In this document: positions 54,823-64,000 of the stretch, piece after piece
Layout: each line of letters begins with the position of its first letter
How positions within the stretch are numbered: the first letter of the stretch is position 1
NCBI GenBank assembly: GCA_963762425.1
Contig: CAVXKY010000012.1
Span: 1 to 64,000, forward strand
Source: REEB95 sp963762425
GTDB lineage: Bacteria; Pseudomonadota; Alphaproteobacteria; ATCC43930; CGMCC-115725
Reading direction: 5' to 3'
Length of the DNA stretch: 64,000 nucleotides
Program-made: the position numbers and the translations under genes
The notes under the pieces: model-generated
What the model was told of the DNA's origin: nothing
Seen by the model: the letters and a program-made list of their open reading frames with translations, nothing else
The model's database searches: none

Positions 54823-55609
54823 ATGAGCGAACCGCGTCAATCCTTCGAGACCGTTGCCGGCTGCAAGGTGAACGTGCGGCGCGCCGGCAAGGGCGAGCCG
54901 TTGCTCTTCCTGCACGGCGCGCAGGGCGCGCCGCTCTGGCTCCCGTTCATGGCCGCATTGGCCCGGCGTTTCGAGGTGATCGTGCCGGAGCATCCCGGCT
55001 TCGGCCTGTCGGACACGCCGGACTGGCTCGACAACATCGCCGATCTGGCTTTTTTCTATCTCGATTTCATGGCGGCGCTCGGCCTCGAGCGGGTCAATCT
55101 CGTCGGCGCCTCGCTCGGCGGCTGGATCGCGGCCGAGATCGCGGTGCGCGACCAGCATCCCCTCAAGACCCTGACCCTGGCCGCGCCTGCCGGCATCCAC
55201 GTCAAGGGCCTGCAACCGGCCGACCTCTTCATGTGGTCGCGCGAACAGGCGATCCGCAACCTGGTGGCGGACCAGGCCTTGGCCGAGAAGATGCTGAGCC
55301 AGCCGCAATCCGACGGACAAATCGACCTGATGCTGAAGAACAACTTCACCACCGCCAAGCTCGCCTGGCAGCCGCGGTTCTACGATCCGCATCTTTACAA
55401 ATGGCTGCACCGCATCACCGTGCCGACGCTCATCCTGTGGGGCGACAGCGACAAGATTGATGCCGCCCGCCTACGGGCCCGAGTTCCGGAAGCTGATCCC
55501 GGGCTCGAAGCTGCTGGTGTTCAAGAATTGCGGCCATCTGCCGCATATCGAGAAAACCGGGGAATACGTCGCCGCCGTCACCGGATTCATCGAGGGAGCG
55601 CGGCCATGA
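54823..55609 (+). CDS. Alpha/beta hydrolase (frame break)
   Basis: Hydrolase of about 261 residues when repaired. Oxyanion start LLFLHGAQGAPLW, nucleophile Ser98 in VGASLGGW, Asp near 211 in ILWGDSDKI and the His in CGHLPHIEK. The last part is out of frame: an extra base near 55459 splits DSDKI/MPPAYGPEFRKLIPG. After repair the stop overlaps the ATG of the monooxygenase (ATGA), a normal operon. Without repair, the two would look like a fusion. It is divergent from the NitT/TauT binding protein. Confidence 0.87.
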
Positions 55610-56781
55610 AATTCTACTGCTTCCACCTCATGCCCTATGCCGATCTCGACCTGGACTATTACAAGAAATACAACTCGGCCTGGGTGACGCTGCCCAATTC
55701 CTATTACGACCCGAAGAAGGGCCACATCCTCTACAACCGCTATCTCGACGAGCTCGAATACGCCGAGGAGGTGGGGTTCGACGGCGTTTGCGTCAACGAG
55801 CATCATTCCAACGCCTACGGCTTGATGCCCATTCCCGGCGTCATGGCGGGCGCCTTGGCGCGGCGCACCAAGCGGGTCAAGATCGCGGTGCTGGGCCGGG
55901 CCTTGCCGCTCATCAACAATCCGCTCACCGTCGCCGAGGAATTCGCCATGATCGACGTCATCACCGCCGGGCGGCTGGTGGCGGGGTTCGTGCGCGGCAT
56001 CGGCGCGGAATATCATTCCTGGGGCGTCAATCCGGCGGAATCCCACGACCGGTTCCACGAGGCGCATGACCTGATCGTGCGCGGCTGGACCGAAACCGGC
56101 CCGTTCGCCTTCGAGGGCAAGTATTATCATTTCAACTACGTCAATGTCTGGCCGCGGCCTTATCAGCAGCCGCATCCGCCGATCTGGATTCCCTCGCAAG
56201 GCAGCCGCGAGACCATCGAATGGGCGGTCGATCCGGCGCGCAAATACACCTATCTCCAAACCTTCAGCCCGGTTACGGCGCTGGCGCGCTACATGCAGAT
56301 GTACCGCGACGAGGCCGAGAAGCGCGGCTACACCGCCTCGCCGATGCAGCTGGGCTGGGCGGTTCCCACCTATGTCGCCGACACCGACGAAGAGGCCTAT
56401 CGCGAAGCCAAGCCGCATGTCGAGAATTTCTTCAACCGCTTCCTGCGCATGCCGCCGGAAATGCTGCTGCCGCCGGGCTATCTTTCGCTCGCCTCGATGA
56501 AGGGCGTGATGATGGCCAAGGGCGCGATGACCGGCGGCGAAAAGACCATCGACGATCTGATGAAGGTCGGCATGTTCATGTGCGGCGGGGTCGACACCAT
56601 CGTGCAGAAATTCGAGGAATATCAGAAGCAGATCGGCTTCGGCTATCTGCTCACCGCCTTGCAGTTCGGCACGCTGCCGCACGATCTCACCAAGAAGAAC
56701 ATGCGGATTTTCGGCGAGAAGGTGATCCCGCGCCTGCGGCATTTGGCCGAGGAATCCTCGCCCAAGGCCAAGGCGGTCTAG
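55606..56781 (+). CDS. Luciferase-like flavin-dependent monooxygenase
   Basis: LLM-class oxidoreductase of 391 residues. N-terminal YNRYLDELEYAEEVGFDGVCVNEHHSNAYGLMPIPGVMAGALARRT, then VLGRALPLINNPLTVAEEFAMIDVITAGRLVAGFVRGIGAEYHSWG, the FMNH2-binding barrel strands of bacterial luciferase relatives. Flavin reductase must come from elsewhere. Coupled to the upstream hydrolase, it probably oxidises and then hydrolyses a substrate, perhaps the product of the Mo-hydroxylase. Confidence 0.88.
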   Translation: MKFYCFHLMPYADLDLDYYKKYNSAWVTLPNSYYDPKKGHILYNRYLDELEYAEEVGFDGVCVNEHHSNAYGLMPIPGVMAGALARRTKRVKIAVLGRALPLINNPLTVAEEFAMIDVITAGRLVAGFVRGIGAEYHSWGVNPAESHDRFHEAHDLIVRGWTETGPFAFEGKYYHFNYVNVWPRPYQQPHPPIWIPSQGSRETIEWAVDPARKYTYLQTFSPVTALARYMQMYRDEAEKRGYTASPMQLGWAVPTYVADTDEEAYREAKPHVENFFNRFLRMPPEMLLPPGYLSLASMKGVMMAKGAMTGGEKTIDDLMKVGMFMCGGVDTIVQKFEEYQKQIGFGYLLTALQFGTLPHDLTKKNMRIFGEKVIPRLRHLAEESSPKAKAV

Positions 56782-56814
56782 GACGTGTACGCTGCGAGGA
56801 GCAACGGTCGATCG

Positions 56815-56887
56815 ATGTCCGCTTTACCCCGAAAGCGGACATTCGACCGCGGTCGCCGCATGTCCGCTTGGTGCCAAATGCGGACAT
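56815..56887. repeat. Pair of GTCCGC palindromes between convergent genes
   Basis: ATGTCCGCTTT (56815-56825) pairs perfectly with AAAGCGGACAT (56832-56842) around a six-base loop; 17 bases on, ATGTCCGC (56860-56867) pairs with GCGGACAT (56880-56887). These resemble dispersed palindromes found between genes of rhizobia-like alphaproteobacteria and may terminate both convergent transcripts. Confidence 0.6.
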
Positions 56888-56949
56888 TCCGTGCTCTCTT
56901 GCATGATTGGCGTCAAACGGTCGGGGCCTGCCGTACGGGATTCCGCGCC

Positions 56950-59792
56950 TTAAGTGGAACCGAGGGCCTCGCGCCGGCGGCGGAGCCTGTAATACCCGAA
57001 GCCCAGGAATCCCGCGCTGAACACCACCCAAGTCGATGGCTCCGGCACGGACGAGGGCGCGGCCAAGTTGGAATAGCCATAGAGCATGTTCAACTCGATG
57101 CCGTTCGCCGCCATGGTGGTCAGATCGAGATTGGCGGTGATATCGAAGGCGCCGCTGACGCTGCCCGGCAGAGCGCCGAGGTTGAAGTTCTCGTTCTGGA
57201 GCGCCGCCAGCGCGGCCCCGAGCGTGCCGAACATCTGGTTATCGACCTTGGTCGAGCCGCCGCCGGTATAGCTCTCGGTGAAGTAGAAATCGACTGCGCC
57301 GGAGTTGGCCCCAGTTCCGAGAGTGCCGAAGGCCGAACTGCCGAGGATGGTGGCGACGATGTTGTGCCCACCCACATTCGTGGATATGTCGTTGAACTGG
57401 ACCGTCGAGTTGTAGGTTTGCGGAGCGGCGGTCCCGCCGGAAGCGACGCTCAAGACCGCCGAGCCGACCACGGTGGAGCTTGGCGGGCTGAAGGCCGCGT
57501 TCGCCGCCGAGTATGTGGCGTAGGTGGTCGCCAGCGAGCCGCTGGTGGGGGCCAGATTGGCCGCGACATAGGCATTGGCGCTGTTCGGCACGCTCGCCGT
57601 CGACGTGTAGGGTGCGAGCAGCTGTTCGACCGCGCCGCCCAGCGAGGTGACGGTTTGCGCGGCGGTCGAGGAGCTGACCGGCGCGGACGCCAGGCCCTGG
57701 ACCGAGGGCGTGCCGGTGCCGGTGCTGGACGGATAGGTCTGGCTTTGTGCGGTCACGGTGCCGCTGGTGGCATAGGCATTGGCGAGCGCCGTCGCGGTAT
57801 TGGCGAAGGCCGTGGCGGTGGCGTTGGCGTTGGCCGCGCCGGTGCCGACGTTGTTGGCGGTGGCCGTGGCGGTGGCGGTGCCGCCGGTGCCGTTGCTGGT
57901 GCCGGTGCCGCCCATGCCGCCGGTCGCGGTGGCGTTGGCCGTCGCGGCATTGGCCGCGTCGTCGTTGGTGGCCGTGGCCGTGGACGTGGCGTTGCCGCCG
58001 TTGCCGCCCGCCGCGCTGCTGTCGGTGTTGGCGCCGCCGTTGCCGCCGGTCGAAGTGGCGTTGGCCGAGACCGCGCCGGTAGCGGCGCCGCCGCCCGCGG
58101 TGGAGTTCGCGGTGCCCATGCCGCCGTTGCCGCCGGCGCCGCCGGCCGTGCCGGCGCCGCCGTTGCCGCCGTTGGCGACCGCGAAGGAACTGGCGCCGTC
58201 GCCGGTGACGATGTTGGTGGACGTGCCGTCGCCGCCGTTGCCGCCGGGGCCGTCATCGCCGCCGTTGCCGCCCTGGGCGAAAGTCAGGCCCGAGGTCGCG
58301 GTGATGAGCGACGGGCTGACGCTATAGCCGTCGACGCCCGGCCCGCCATTGCCGCCGAGTTGGCTTTCGGTGTTCACCACGCCGTTTCCGAAGCTGGACA
58401 GCGTCGTGGTGTAATCGGCGCCGGTGACCGTGTGGCCCGACATGTAGACGTCGCTGCTGTTGCCCGTGTTGTTCATCTGGGCGAGCGCGAAGTCGCCGCT
58501 GATCCCGCTCGCGGTCGAGGTGACGATGTTATAGCTGCCGGCGGTTGGCGCAATGCCGCCGGGCAGCAGAGTGAACGTGCCGTTGAGCGACCCCGTGCCC
58601 GTGATCGCGAGTTGGCTGGTCGAGCCGCCTGTGATATCGGCCTCCAATGTGCCAGTGGCATTCTGGGCATAGTTACCGTTTATGATCATCATGTCGGTCC
58701 CGGTCAGGGTCGGGTAGACCGTGCCGTTGCCGGTGTTGAGGGTGTAGCTGCCGTTGTTGACGACGCCATAGCCGGTGAACGTATCCCCGTGGGTCGAGAA
58801 GGCGATTCCGCCATTGAGCGTGCCGCCCACCTGTTGGATCACGACGGCAGAAGTGTCGCCGCTCATGTCGATGGCGGTGCCGCCGGTGCCGGTGATGCTG
58901 CCGCTGTTGACGATTGCGCCGCCGGCGAAATTCTGGCCGGCGCCAATCGCGACGCCGACATTGGCCGTGATCGTGCCGCTGTTGGAGATATTGCCCGAAA
59001 AGGTCGAGACGCCGGCCACGAGAATGCCCGTATCGACAGTGGAGATCGTGCCGGTGTTGGTGATGCCGCCGCCGAAGGTCACCATGTCGGCCGTATGACC
59101 GTTGTAGTTACGGCGTCGATGCCGATATTGGCGCCCGAAATCATGCCGGCGTTGGTGACGCCGCCGGTGAAGGTCGAGGTGCTGTCGATGACGATGGCGG
59201 TGTGGTTGGTGCCGGGCGTGGCCGAGACCGTGCCGGTTGAAGCGTTAAAGATGCCGCCGCCGAAATCTGTATTGCTATAGACGTTGATGCCGAATTGGCC
59301 GCCCGCGATCACGCCGGCATTGGAGATCCCGCCCGAAAAGGTCGAGACGCCATCGACGTTGACGCTGGTGCCGTTGCCGGTGGATTTGACGGCGCTGTTG
59401 CTGTCGATCGTGATCGCGCCGGCCATGGTGCCGTCGTTCCTGATCGCGCCCAGAATGCTGCCGCCATTGACTGTGCTGTTGACGAGCGAGATGCCGCCCG
59501 GGCTGACGGTGCCGTTGTTGACGACGGAGCCCGAGAAGGTCGTGTTGATGAGGGCGATGCAGGAGACTGAGCCGCTATTGGTGTAGCCGAACGGGCCGAT
59601 GTAGCAGGAGGCCAAGGCCGGCTGCGCGCTGGCGCCGACCACCAGGGGAATGACCGAGCACGAGGCCAGAAGCCAGCGATATCGCGCTGACTTCGCGCCG
59701 TCACGGCTCCTCGCCAGGAGGGCCCGGCTGGTGGGCTGCGATGAGCCGGCAATTTCCGGCTGGGCATTTCTCGGCAATAAGATCTTTTGCAC
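56950..59792 (-). CDS. PEP-CTERM surface protein rich in Gly/Ala/Asn/Thr (frame break)
   Basis: Exported protein of about 947 residues. GTG 59792 has an AGGAG site eight bases away. A long signal peptide (RYRWLLASCSVIPLVVGASAQPALA) leads into repeated beta-helix units of the NxGTIxxxxxGIxVxxVSTFSGxIxNxG type (about 50-330). A low-complexity region rich in GGNGG and TATANA repeats (about 430-620) follows, then a globular domain and the sorting signal VPEPSTW + hydrophobic helix + RLRRRREA. A base is missing near 59107 (DAVT/YNGHTADMVTFGGG). PEP-CTERM proteins are processed by an exosortase and usually enter the extracellular matrix; no exosortase is in this window. The codon-level repeats create long spurious frames on the other strand. 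Confidence 0.82.
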
Positions 59793-60302
59793 CGAAGCTT
59801 CTCCTATTTCCCTGTTGCGAGCGGACCGCGGATTGCCCCGAGGGGGAGGGACTTTCCGCGGCCGCCGCAGCGACCTGACAAGCGATACGGGGAGAGGGAA
59901 GCGGCCGGGGAGAGGGTTACCGGCTTTGGTTCAGGAGCGCGCGGTAAAGCGCGGATCCTGCGGGTCGATGTTTTCCTTCCTCGTACAGACCTGTTCGGTC
60001 TTTTCCATATTATGGTTTTCAAAGTATTCGTTGGTAATCTTAAAATAAACTCAAAGTATAGGTTAATCTGTCGAAATGTTTAGTTAAAACTAATGCTTAT
60101 GGTTAATTTTTCTATACAGCATAGTTAAAACCAATACTTATGGTTAAACCGGAGGCCGCATGACCAGGGTCGCGGCTCGATCAAAGCCGGCGCTTAACCG
60201 TCTAACAACCCGATTTATCTAGGGTTAGCGGCCCGGTTTCGCCGCGCGCTCGCGGTCTCCAGGCATCGCGGCGGGTTGCCGGAAAATGCTTTAGGGAACG
60301 TC
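59793..60302. promoter_or_regulatory. AT-rich divergent regulatory region
   Basis: A 510-base gap between divergent surface genes. The centre (about 60000-60150) is strikingly AT-rich against its surroundings. It holds two copies of a 26-base direct repeat (60081-60106 and 60122-60147) that begin TAGTTAAAAC, end TTATGGTTAA and differ at two positions. ATGGTTAA is the reverse of TTAACCAT, seen also near 95-102. No gene is supported here. Confidence 0.5.
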
Positions 60303-61917
60303 ATGGTCCAGGCGGGCGAGAATGCAGGCGCGGCGCGGCAACTCATGCCGCTGGAGCAGGTCTATCGGCTGGTCGAAGAGCACCGCGCCACGGGCCGGCT
60401 CGACGAGGCCGAAACCCTGCTGAACCAGGTGCTCAAGACGCGGCCGAACGAGCCGCAGGCGATGCATCTATCTCGGCATCATCGCCCTTCAGCGCGGCAA
60501 GCTGCCCCAGGCGATCGAGCAGATGAAGCGCGCGGTCGCGCTGGCGCCCAAGGCGGCGCTGTTCCAGGCCAATCTCGGCGAGATGTACCGGCTCGCGGGC
60601 CGGCCCGACCTGGCGATCGAGCACGGCGAGCGCGCCTGGCGCTCCAGCCCGATTATCCCGAGGCGCTGAGCAATATCGGCATCGCGCTATTACGAGCGGA
60701 AGGAATACGAGAAGGCGGTGGCGCAGCCACCGCCGCGCGGTCGAGCTGCATCCCGATTTGGCGCTAGGCGCACAGCAACATGGGGAACGCGCTCCACGCG
60801 CTGCGGCGCTTCGAGGAGGCGGTGGCGTGCTATCGCCGCGCGGTATCAGCTCAAACCGGATTTCGCCGATGGCTGGTCCAATCTCGGCACCTGCCTGCAT
60901 CATTCCGGCCATTACGACGAGGCGATATCGTGCGCTGCGCCGGGCGCTCGCGCTCGATCCCAACAACGCCAACGCGCATTCGGGTCTCGGCATTCTGCTG
61001 CTGATGCGCGGCGATTTGGCCGAGGGTTGGGCGGAATACGAGTGGCGGCTGCAAATCGACCGAGGTGCGCTTGCCCTATCATCCGCAGCGTCCGTGGCAG
61101 GGCGAGAGCCTCAAGGGACGGCGCATCTACATCCATGCCGAGCAGGGCTTCGGCGACACGCATGCAGTTCGCGCGTTACGTGCCGCTGCTGGCGGCGCGC
61201 GCCGCTTCGGTGACCTTCCGCGTGCAACAGGGTCTGGCCGGGCTTCTGCGCCAGAGCCTGCCCGGGATCGAGGTGCTGGGCGACCGTGGCGCTCCTGCAG
61301 CGATTGCCGATTGCGAAGGCGCATTATTGAGCCTGCCGCACATCTTCGGCACGCGGCTCGAAACCATTCCGGCGCTCGTGCCCTATCTGCGCGCGGATGA
61401 GGACGAGGCCGCGCGCTGGCGCGCGCGGTTTCAAGGACATGACCGGGTTGAAGGTCGGGCTCGCCTGGGCCGGCAATCCCGAGCATGTCAACGACAGGCG
61501 GCGCTCGATCGAGCTCAAGCAACTGGCGGCGCTGTTCGAGGTGAAGGGCGTGTCCTTCGTCGGTCTCCAGGTCGGGCCGCGTGCCGCCGACCTCGAGACG
61601 CATCGCGACTTCAAGATCGCCGATATTTCGTCCGAGACTCGTCGGTTTTGCCGCAACCGCGGCGGCGATGGCGGCGCTCGATCTGGTCATCACCATCGAC
61701 TCGGCGGTGTCGCATTTGGCCGGCGCGCTCGCCAAGCCGACCTGGCTGTTGACGCCGTGGGTGTCCGATTGGCGCTGGCTTCTGGGCCGCGAGGACAACC
61801 CGTGGTATCCGACGATGCGGCTATTCCGCCAGGTCGAAGGGCGAGACATGGGCCAATGTCGCCTCGCGGGTCGCAATCGAGCTCGAGAAGGCGGCCAATG
61901 GCGAGGCATCGCGTGCT
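60303..61917 (+). CDS. TPR-repeat glycosyltransferase (many frame breaks)
   Basis: Starts at ATG 60303 (MVQAGENAGAARQLMPLEQVYRLVEEH). Tetratricopeptide repeats (for example ALFQANLGEMYRLAGR, DGWSNLGTCLHHSGHYDEAI, NANAHSGLGILLLMRGD) are followed by a GT9/GT41-like domain (RRIYIHAEQGFGDT, VGLAWAGNPEHVND and LVITIDSAVSHLAGALAKPTWLL), about 535 residues. The frame changes about twelve times. Most breaks are one extra base: near 60470, 60689, 60725, 60766, 60845, 60927, 61054, 61161, 61432, 61637 and 61840. One base is missing near 60635. Correcting them leaves no stop and a normal protein, so I treat it as one gene with sequence errors. The stop probably overlaps the next ATG at 61919. It likely glycosylates surface polymers or proteins. 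Confidence 0.72.
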
Positions 61918-61918
61918 G

Positions 61919-64000
61919 ATGCCCTTCCGCGCGGCCGGCGAGAAGCGCGCGGCAATCGCGGCCGAGATCATCGCCGCCGCTGCGAAGGCCGCGTCGTGTG
62001 CCGCCGCCGGCGTCCAACCTGTCGCCGCCGCAAGTACTGGCGCTGGCCGAGCAGCGCCGCCAGGCCGGCAAGCTGGCCGAGGCCGAAACCCTCGCCCGCC
62101 GCGTGCTCGATGCCCAGCCCGACAACGCCGAGGCGTTCCACCTCCTCGGCATCGTCGCGCACCAATCGGGCAATCTGGCGCACGCCATCGAACATGTGAA
62201 GCGCGCCGCCGATCTTGCGCCCGCCGTGGCGCTCTATCACGCCAACCTCGGCGAGATGTACCGCCTCGCCAAGCGCACCGGCGAGGCGATTGCGGAAGGC
62301 AAGCGCGCGCTTGTCCCTCCAGCCCGATTACGCCGACGCGTTGAGCAACCTCGGCATCGCGCTATTACGAGACAGGGCGATTTCGACGCGGCTATCGCGC
62401 TGCTACGAGCGCGCCCTTGCCCTCAAGCCCGGCTTCGTCCAGGCGCACAGCAATCTGCGGCAACGCGCTGCGCGCCTTGAAACGCCATGACGAGGCGGTG
62501 TCGAGCTATCGCCGCGCCATCGAACTCGCGCCCGGTTTCGCCGACGCCTGGAACAATCTCGGCACCACGCTGAGGGATTTGAAGAAGCCCGGAAGAAGCC
62601 GAGGCGGCTTATCGCAAGGCGCTGGCGCTCAAGGCGGACGAGCCCGAGACGCTCGACAATTTGGCGCTCTGTCTCAAGGACCTCGACCGGCTCGACGAGG
62701 CGGAAGCGGCGCTCCGCCGCTCGCTCGCGATCGAGAGCCGCAACAAGAACACGCTGATCTATCTCGCCACCCTGCTGCTCGACCGCCACCAGACCGAGGA
62801 GGCTTTGACGCTGACCGCGCAGGCGTTGGCGCTCGAGCCCGAACAACCACGATGTCGTCAACCTGATGGGCCGCATTGCCTTCGCGCGCAACAATCTCGC
62901 CGCCGCCGAGGAGCTATTTCCGCCAGGCGCTGGAATTGAAGCCCGACCTGGCCGATGCGCTCAACAATCATCGGCAACGTGCTGAAGGAGCTGGGCAAGC
63001 TCGACGCGGCGCGCGATGTCTTACCTCAAGTCGCTGGCGCTCGAACCCGGCGTGACGGGGGTCTACGTCAATTACGCGGATTCGGTGAAGTTCACGCCCG
63101 GTAATCCGCATTTGAAGGCGATGGAGACGCTCCGCGACGGGCCGCGGCCGCTCAACGACACCGACCGGCTCCAACTCGATTTCGCCTTGGCCAAGGCCTA
63201 TGCCGATTTGAAGGACCACAAGCGCAGCTTCGAGCATCTCTTGCGCGGCAATGCCTTGAAGCGCGCGCAAGATTCACTATGACGAAGCGGCGGCGCTGGC
63301 CCTGTTCGACCGCATCGAGGCGGTGTTTTCGGCGGAGCTCTTGCGGGATAAGGAAAAGCTAAACGGCGACTATCCCTCTCCGCGCCGATATTCGTGCTCG
63401 GCATGCCGCGCTCGGGCACCACGCTGGTCGAACAGATCCTGGCGAGCCACCCGCTGGTGTTTGGCGCGGGCGAGCTGAAGACGCTCAACGACCTGGTCAA
63501 TGAGGTGCGCGGGCCGGACGGCAACGCTCGTCCCCTATCCCGAGTTCGTGCCCGGCGCTTGATGCGCGTGCGCTGCGGCCAGATCGGCGCAGCACTACCT
63601 CGCTGAAATCCGCAAGCTCGCGCCTGGCGGCAAAGCACATCACCGACAAGATGCCGTCCAATTACTACTTCGCCGGGCTTATCCACCTGGCGCTGCCGAA
63701 TGCGCGCATCATCCACACCGTGCGCGACCCGGTCGATACCTGCGTCTCGTGCTTTTCCAAGCTGTTCACCGCCGAGCAGAACCACACCTACGATATTGGC
63801 CGAGCTCGGCCGCTATCACCGCGCGTTATCAGACAATTGATGGAGCATTGGCACCGCGTTCTGCCCGAAGGGCCGCATTCTCGACGTGCGCTACGAGGAG
63901 GTGGTCGACGACCTCGAGGGCCAGGCGCGCCGCATCATCGCGCATTGCGGTCTCGACTGGGACGACGCGCTGCCTCAGCTTCCATACGACCGACCGGCCG
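61919..64000 (+). CDS. TPR-repeat sulfotransferase, runs off the window (many frame breaks)
   Basis: Start ATG 61919, or GTG 61998 if the first 25 codons are not translated. About ten TPR units (SPPQVLALAEQRRQAGKLAEAETLARRVL..., AWNNLGTTLRDLKKP, LIYLATLLLDRHQTEEALTL) lead to a Sulfotransfer_3-type domain with the PAPS-binding IFVLGMPRSGTTLVEQILASHP, HITDKMPSNYYFAGLIHLALPNARIIHTVRDPVDTCVSCF and VRYEEVV. Some eighteen single-base breaks occur, for example near 62313, 62364, 62456, 62590, 62840, 62969, 63019, 63271, 63531, plus a missing base near 63385. The C-terminus lies beyond 64000. It probably transfers sulfate to a surface glycan or protein and works with the glycosyltransferase. Confidence 0.72.

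Noticed and set aside
54823..56781. Apparent hydrolase-monooxygenase fusion
   Set aside because: The catalytic His of the hydrolase is recovered only after removing one base near 55459, which also restores a stop overlapping the next ATG.
57740..58260. Repeat array resembling CRISPR or a minisatellite
   Set aside because: The repeats are short codon-level GGN and GCN patterns inside the PEP-CTERM gene, with no constant repeat and unique spacers.
56785..59280. 831-codon Gly/Ala/Arg-rich open frame opposite the PEP-CTERM gene
   Set aside because: The signal peptide and sorting signal are on the minus strand; the plus frame follows from its codon repeats.

Overview
The window is high-GC DNA from an alphaproteobacterium. 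The evidence is an alpha-type rpoH (sigma-32), the gene string rnr-topA-dprA-plsY-pyrBC next to ruvX and gatCAB, the tyrS/anmK and glnE/bcp neighbourhoods, a DUF6476-like small membrane protein beside rluD, and a long leader in front of ornithine decarboxylase. The order cannot be fixed from sequence alone. No phage, IS element or CRISPR array is seen.

Region 1 (1-6.8 kb): a PhnD-like periplasmic binding protein overlapping an orphan membrane histidine kinase, followed by a 1349-residue protein that joins two rhodanese domains, a YidC/Oxa1-like membrane block and a rifampin-phosphotransferase/PEP-synthase-type dikinase. Region 2 (6.9-40.4 kb) is mostly housekeeping: bcp-glnE, an AsmA/YhdP-like protein, tyrS, anmK, a three-gene operon (binding protein, MmgE/PrpD, SDR), rpoH, rluD, ornithine decarboxylase with a leader RNA, an S41 protease, rnr, topA, dprA, plsY, pyrB-pyrC, ruvX, gatCAB, manC and tRNA-Ser(GCU).

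Region 3 (40.6-56.8 kb) is an accessory transport and catabolism block: Amt, an OFA-type MFS carrier, a GlcG/HbpS protein, a Gfo/Idh/MocA oxidoreductase, a complete branched-chain-type ABC importer with a perfect FNR/FixK-type box upstream, a molybdenum hydroxylase (FeS plus Mo subunit and FAD subunit), a NitT/TauT-type binding protein, an alpha/beta hydrolase and a luciferase-like flavin monooxygenase. Together they look like uptake and oxidation of a small, probably nitrogen-containing, organic compound. The substrate cannot be read from the sequence.

Region 4 (56.9-64 kb) is surface-related: a large Gly/Ala/Asn/Thr-rich PEP-CTERM protein, a regulatory region with repeats, then a TPR glycosyltransferase and a TPR sulfotransferase that runs off the end.

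Several genes carry single-base frame breaks (glnE, rnr, topA, gatA, livM, the Mo-hydroxylase gene, the hydrolase, the PEP-CTERM gene), and the last 3.5 kb carries roughly thirty. Reading across each break restores a normal family protein without stops, so these look like sequence errors rather than decay. They also mean that apparent gene fusions in this window need caution.
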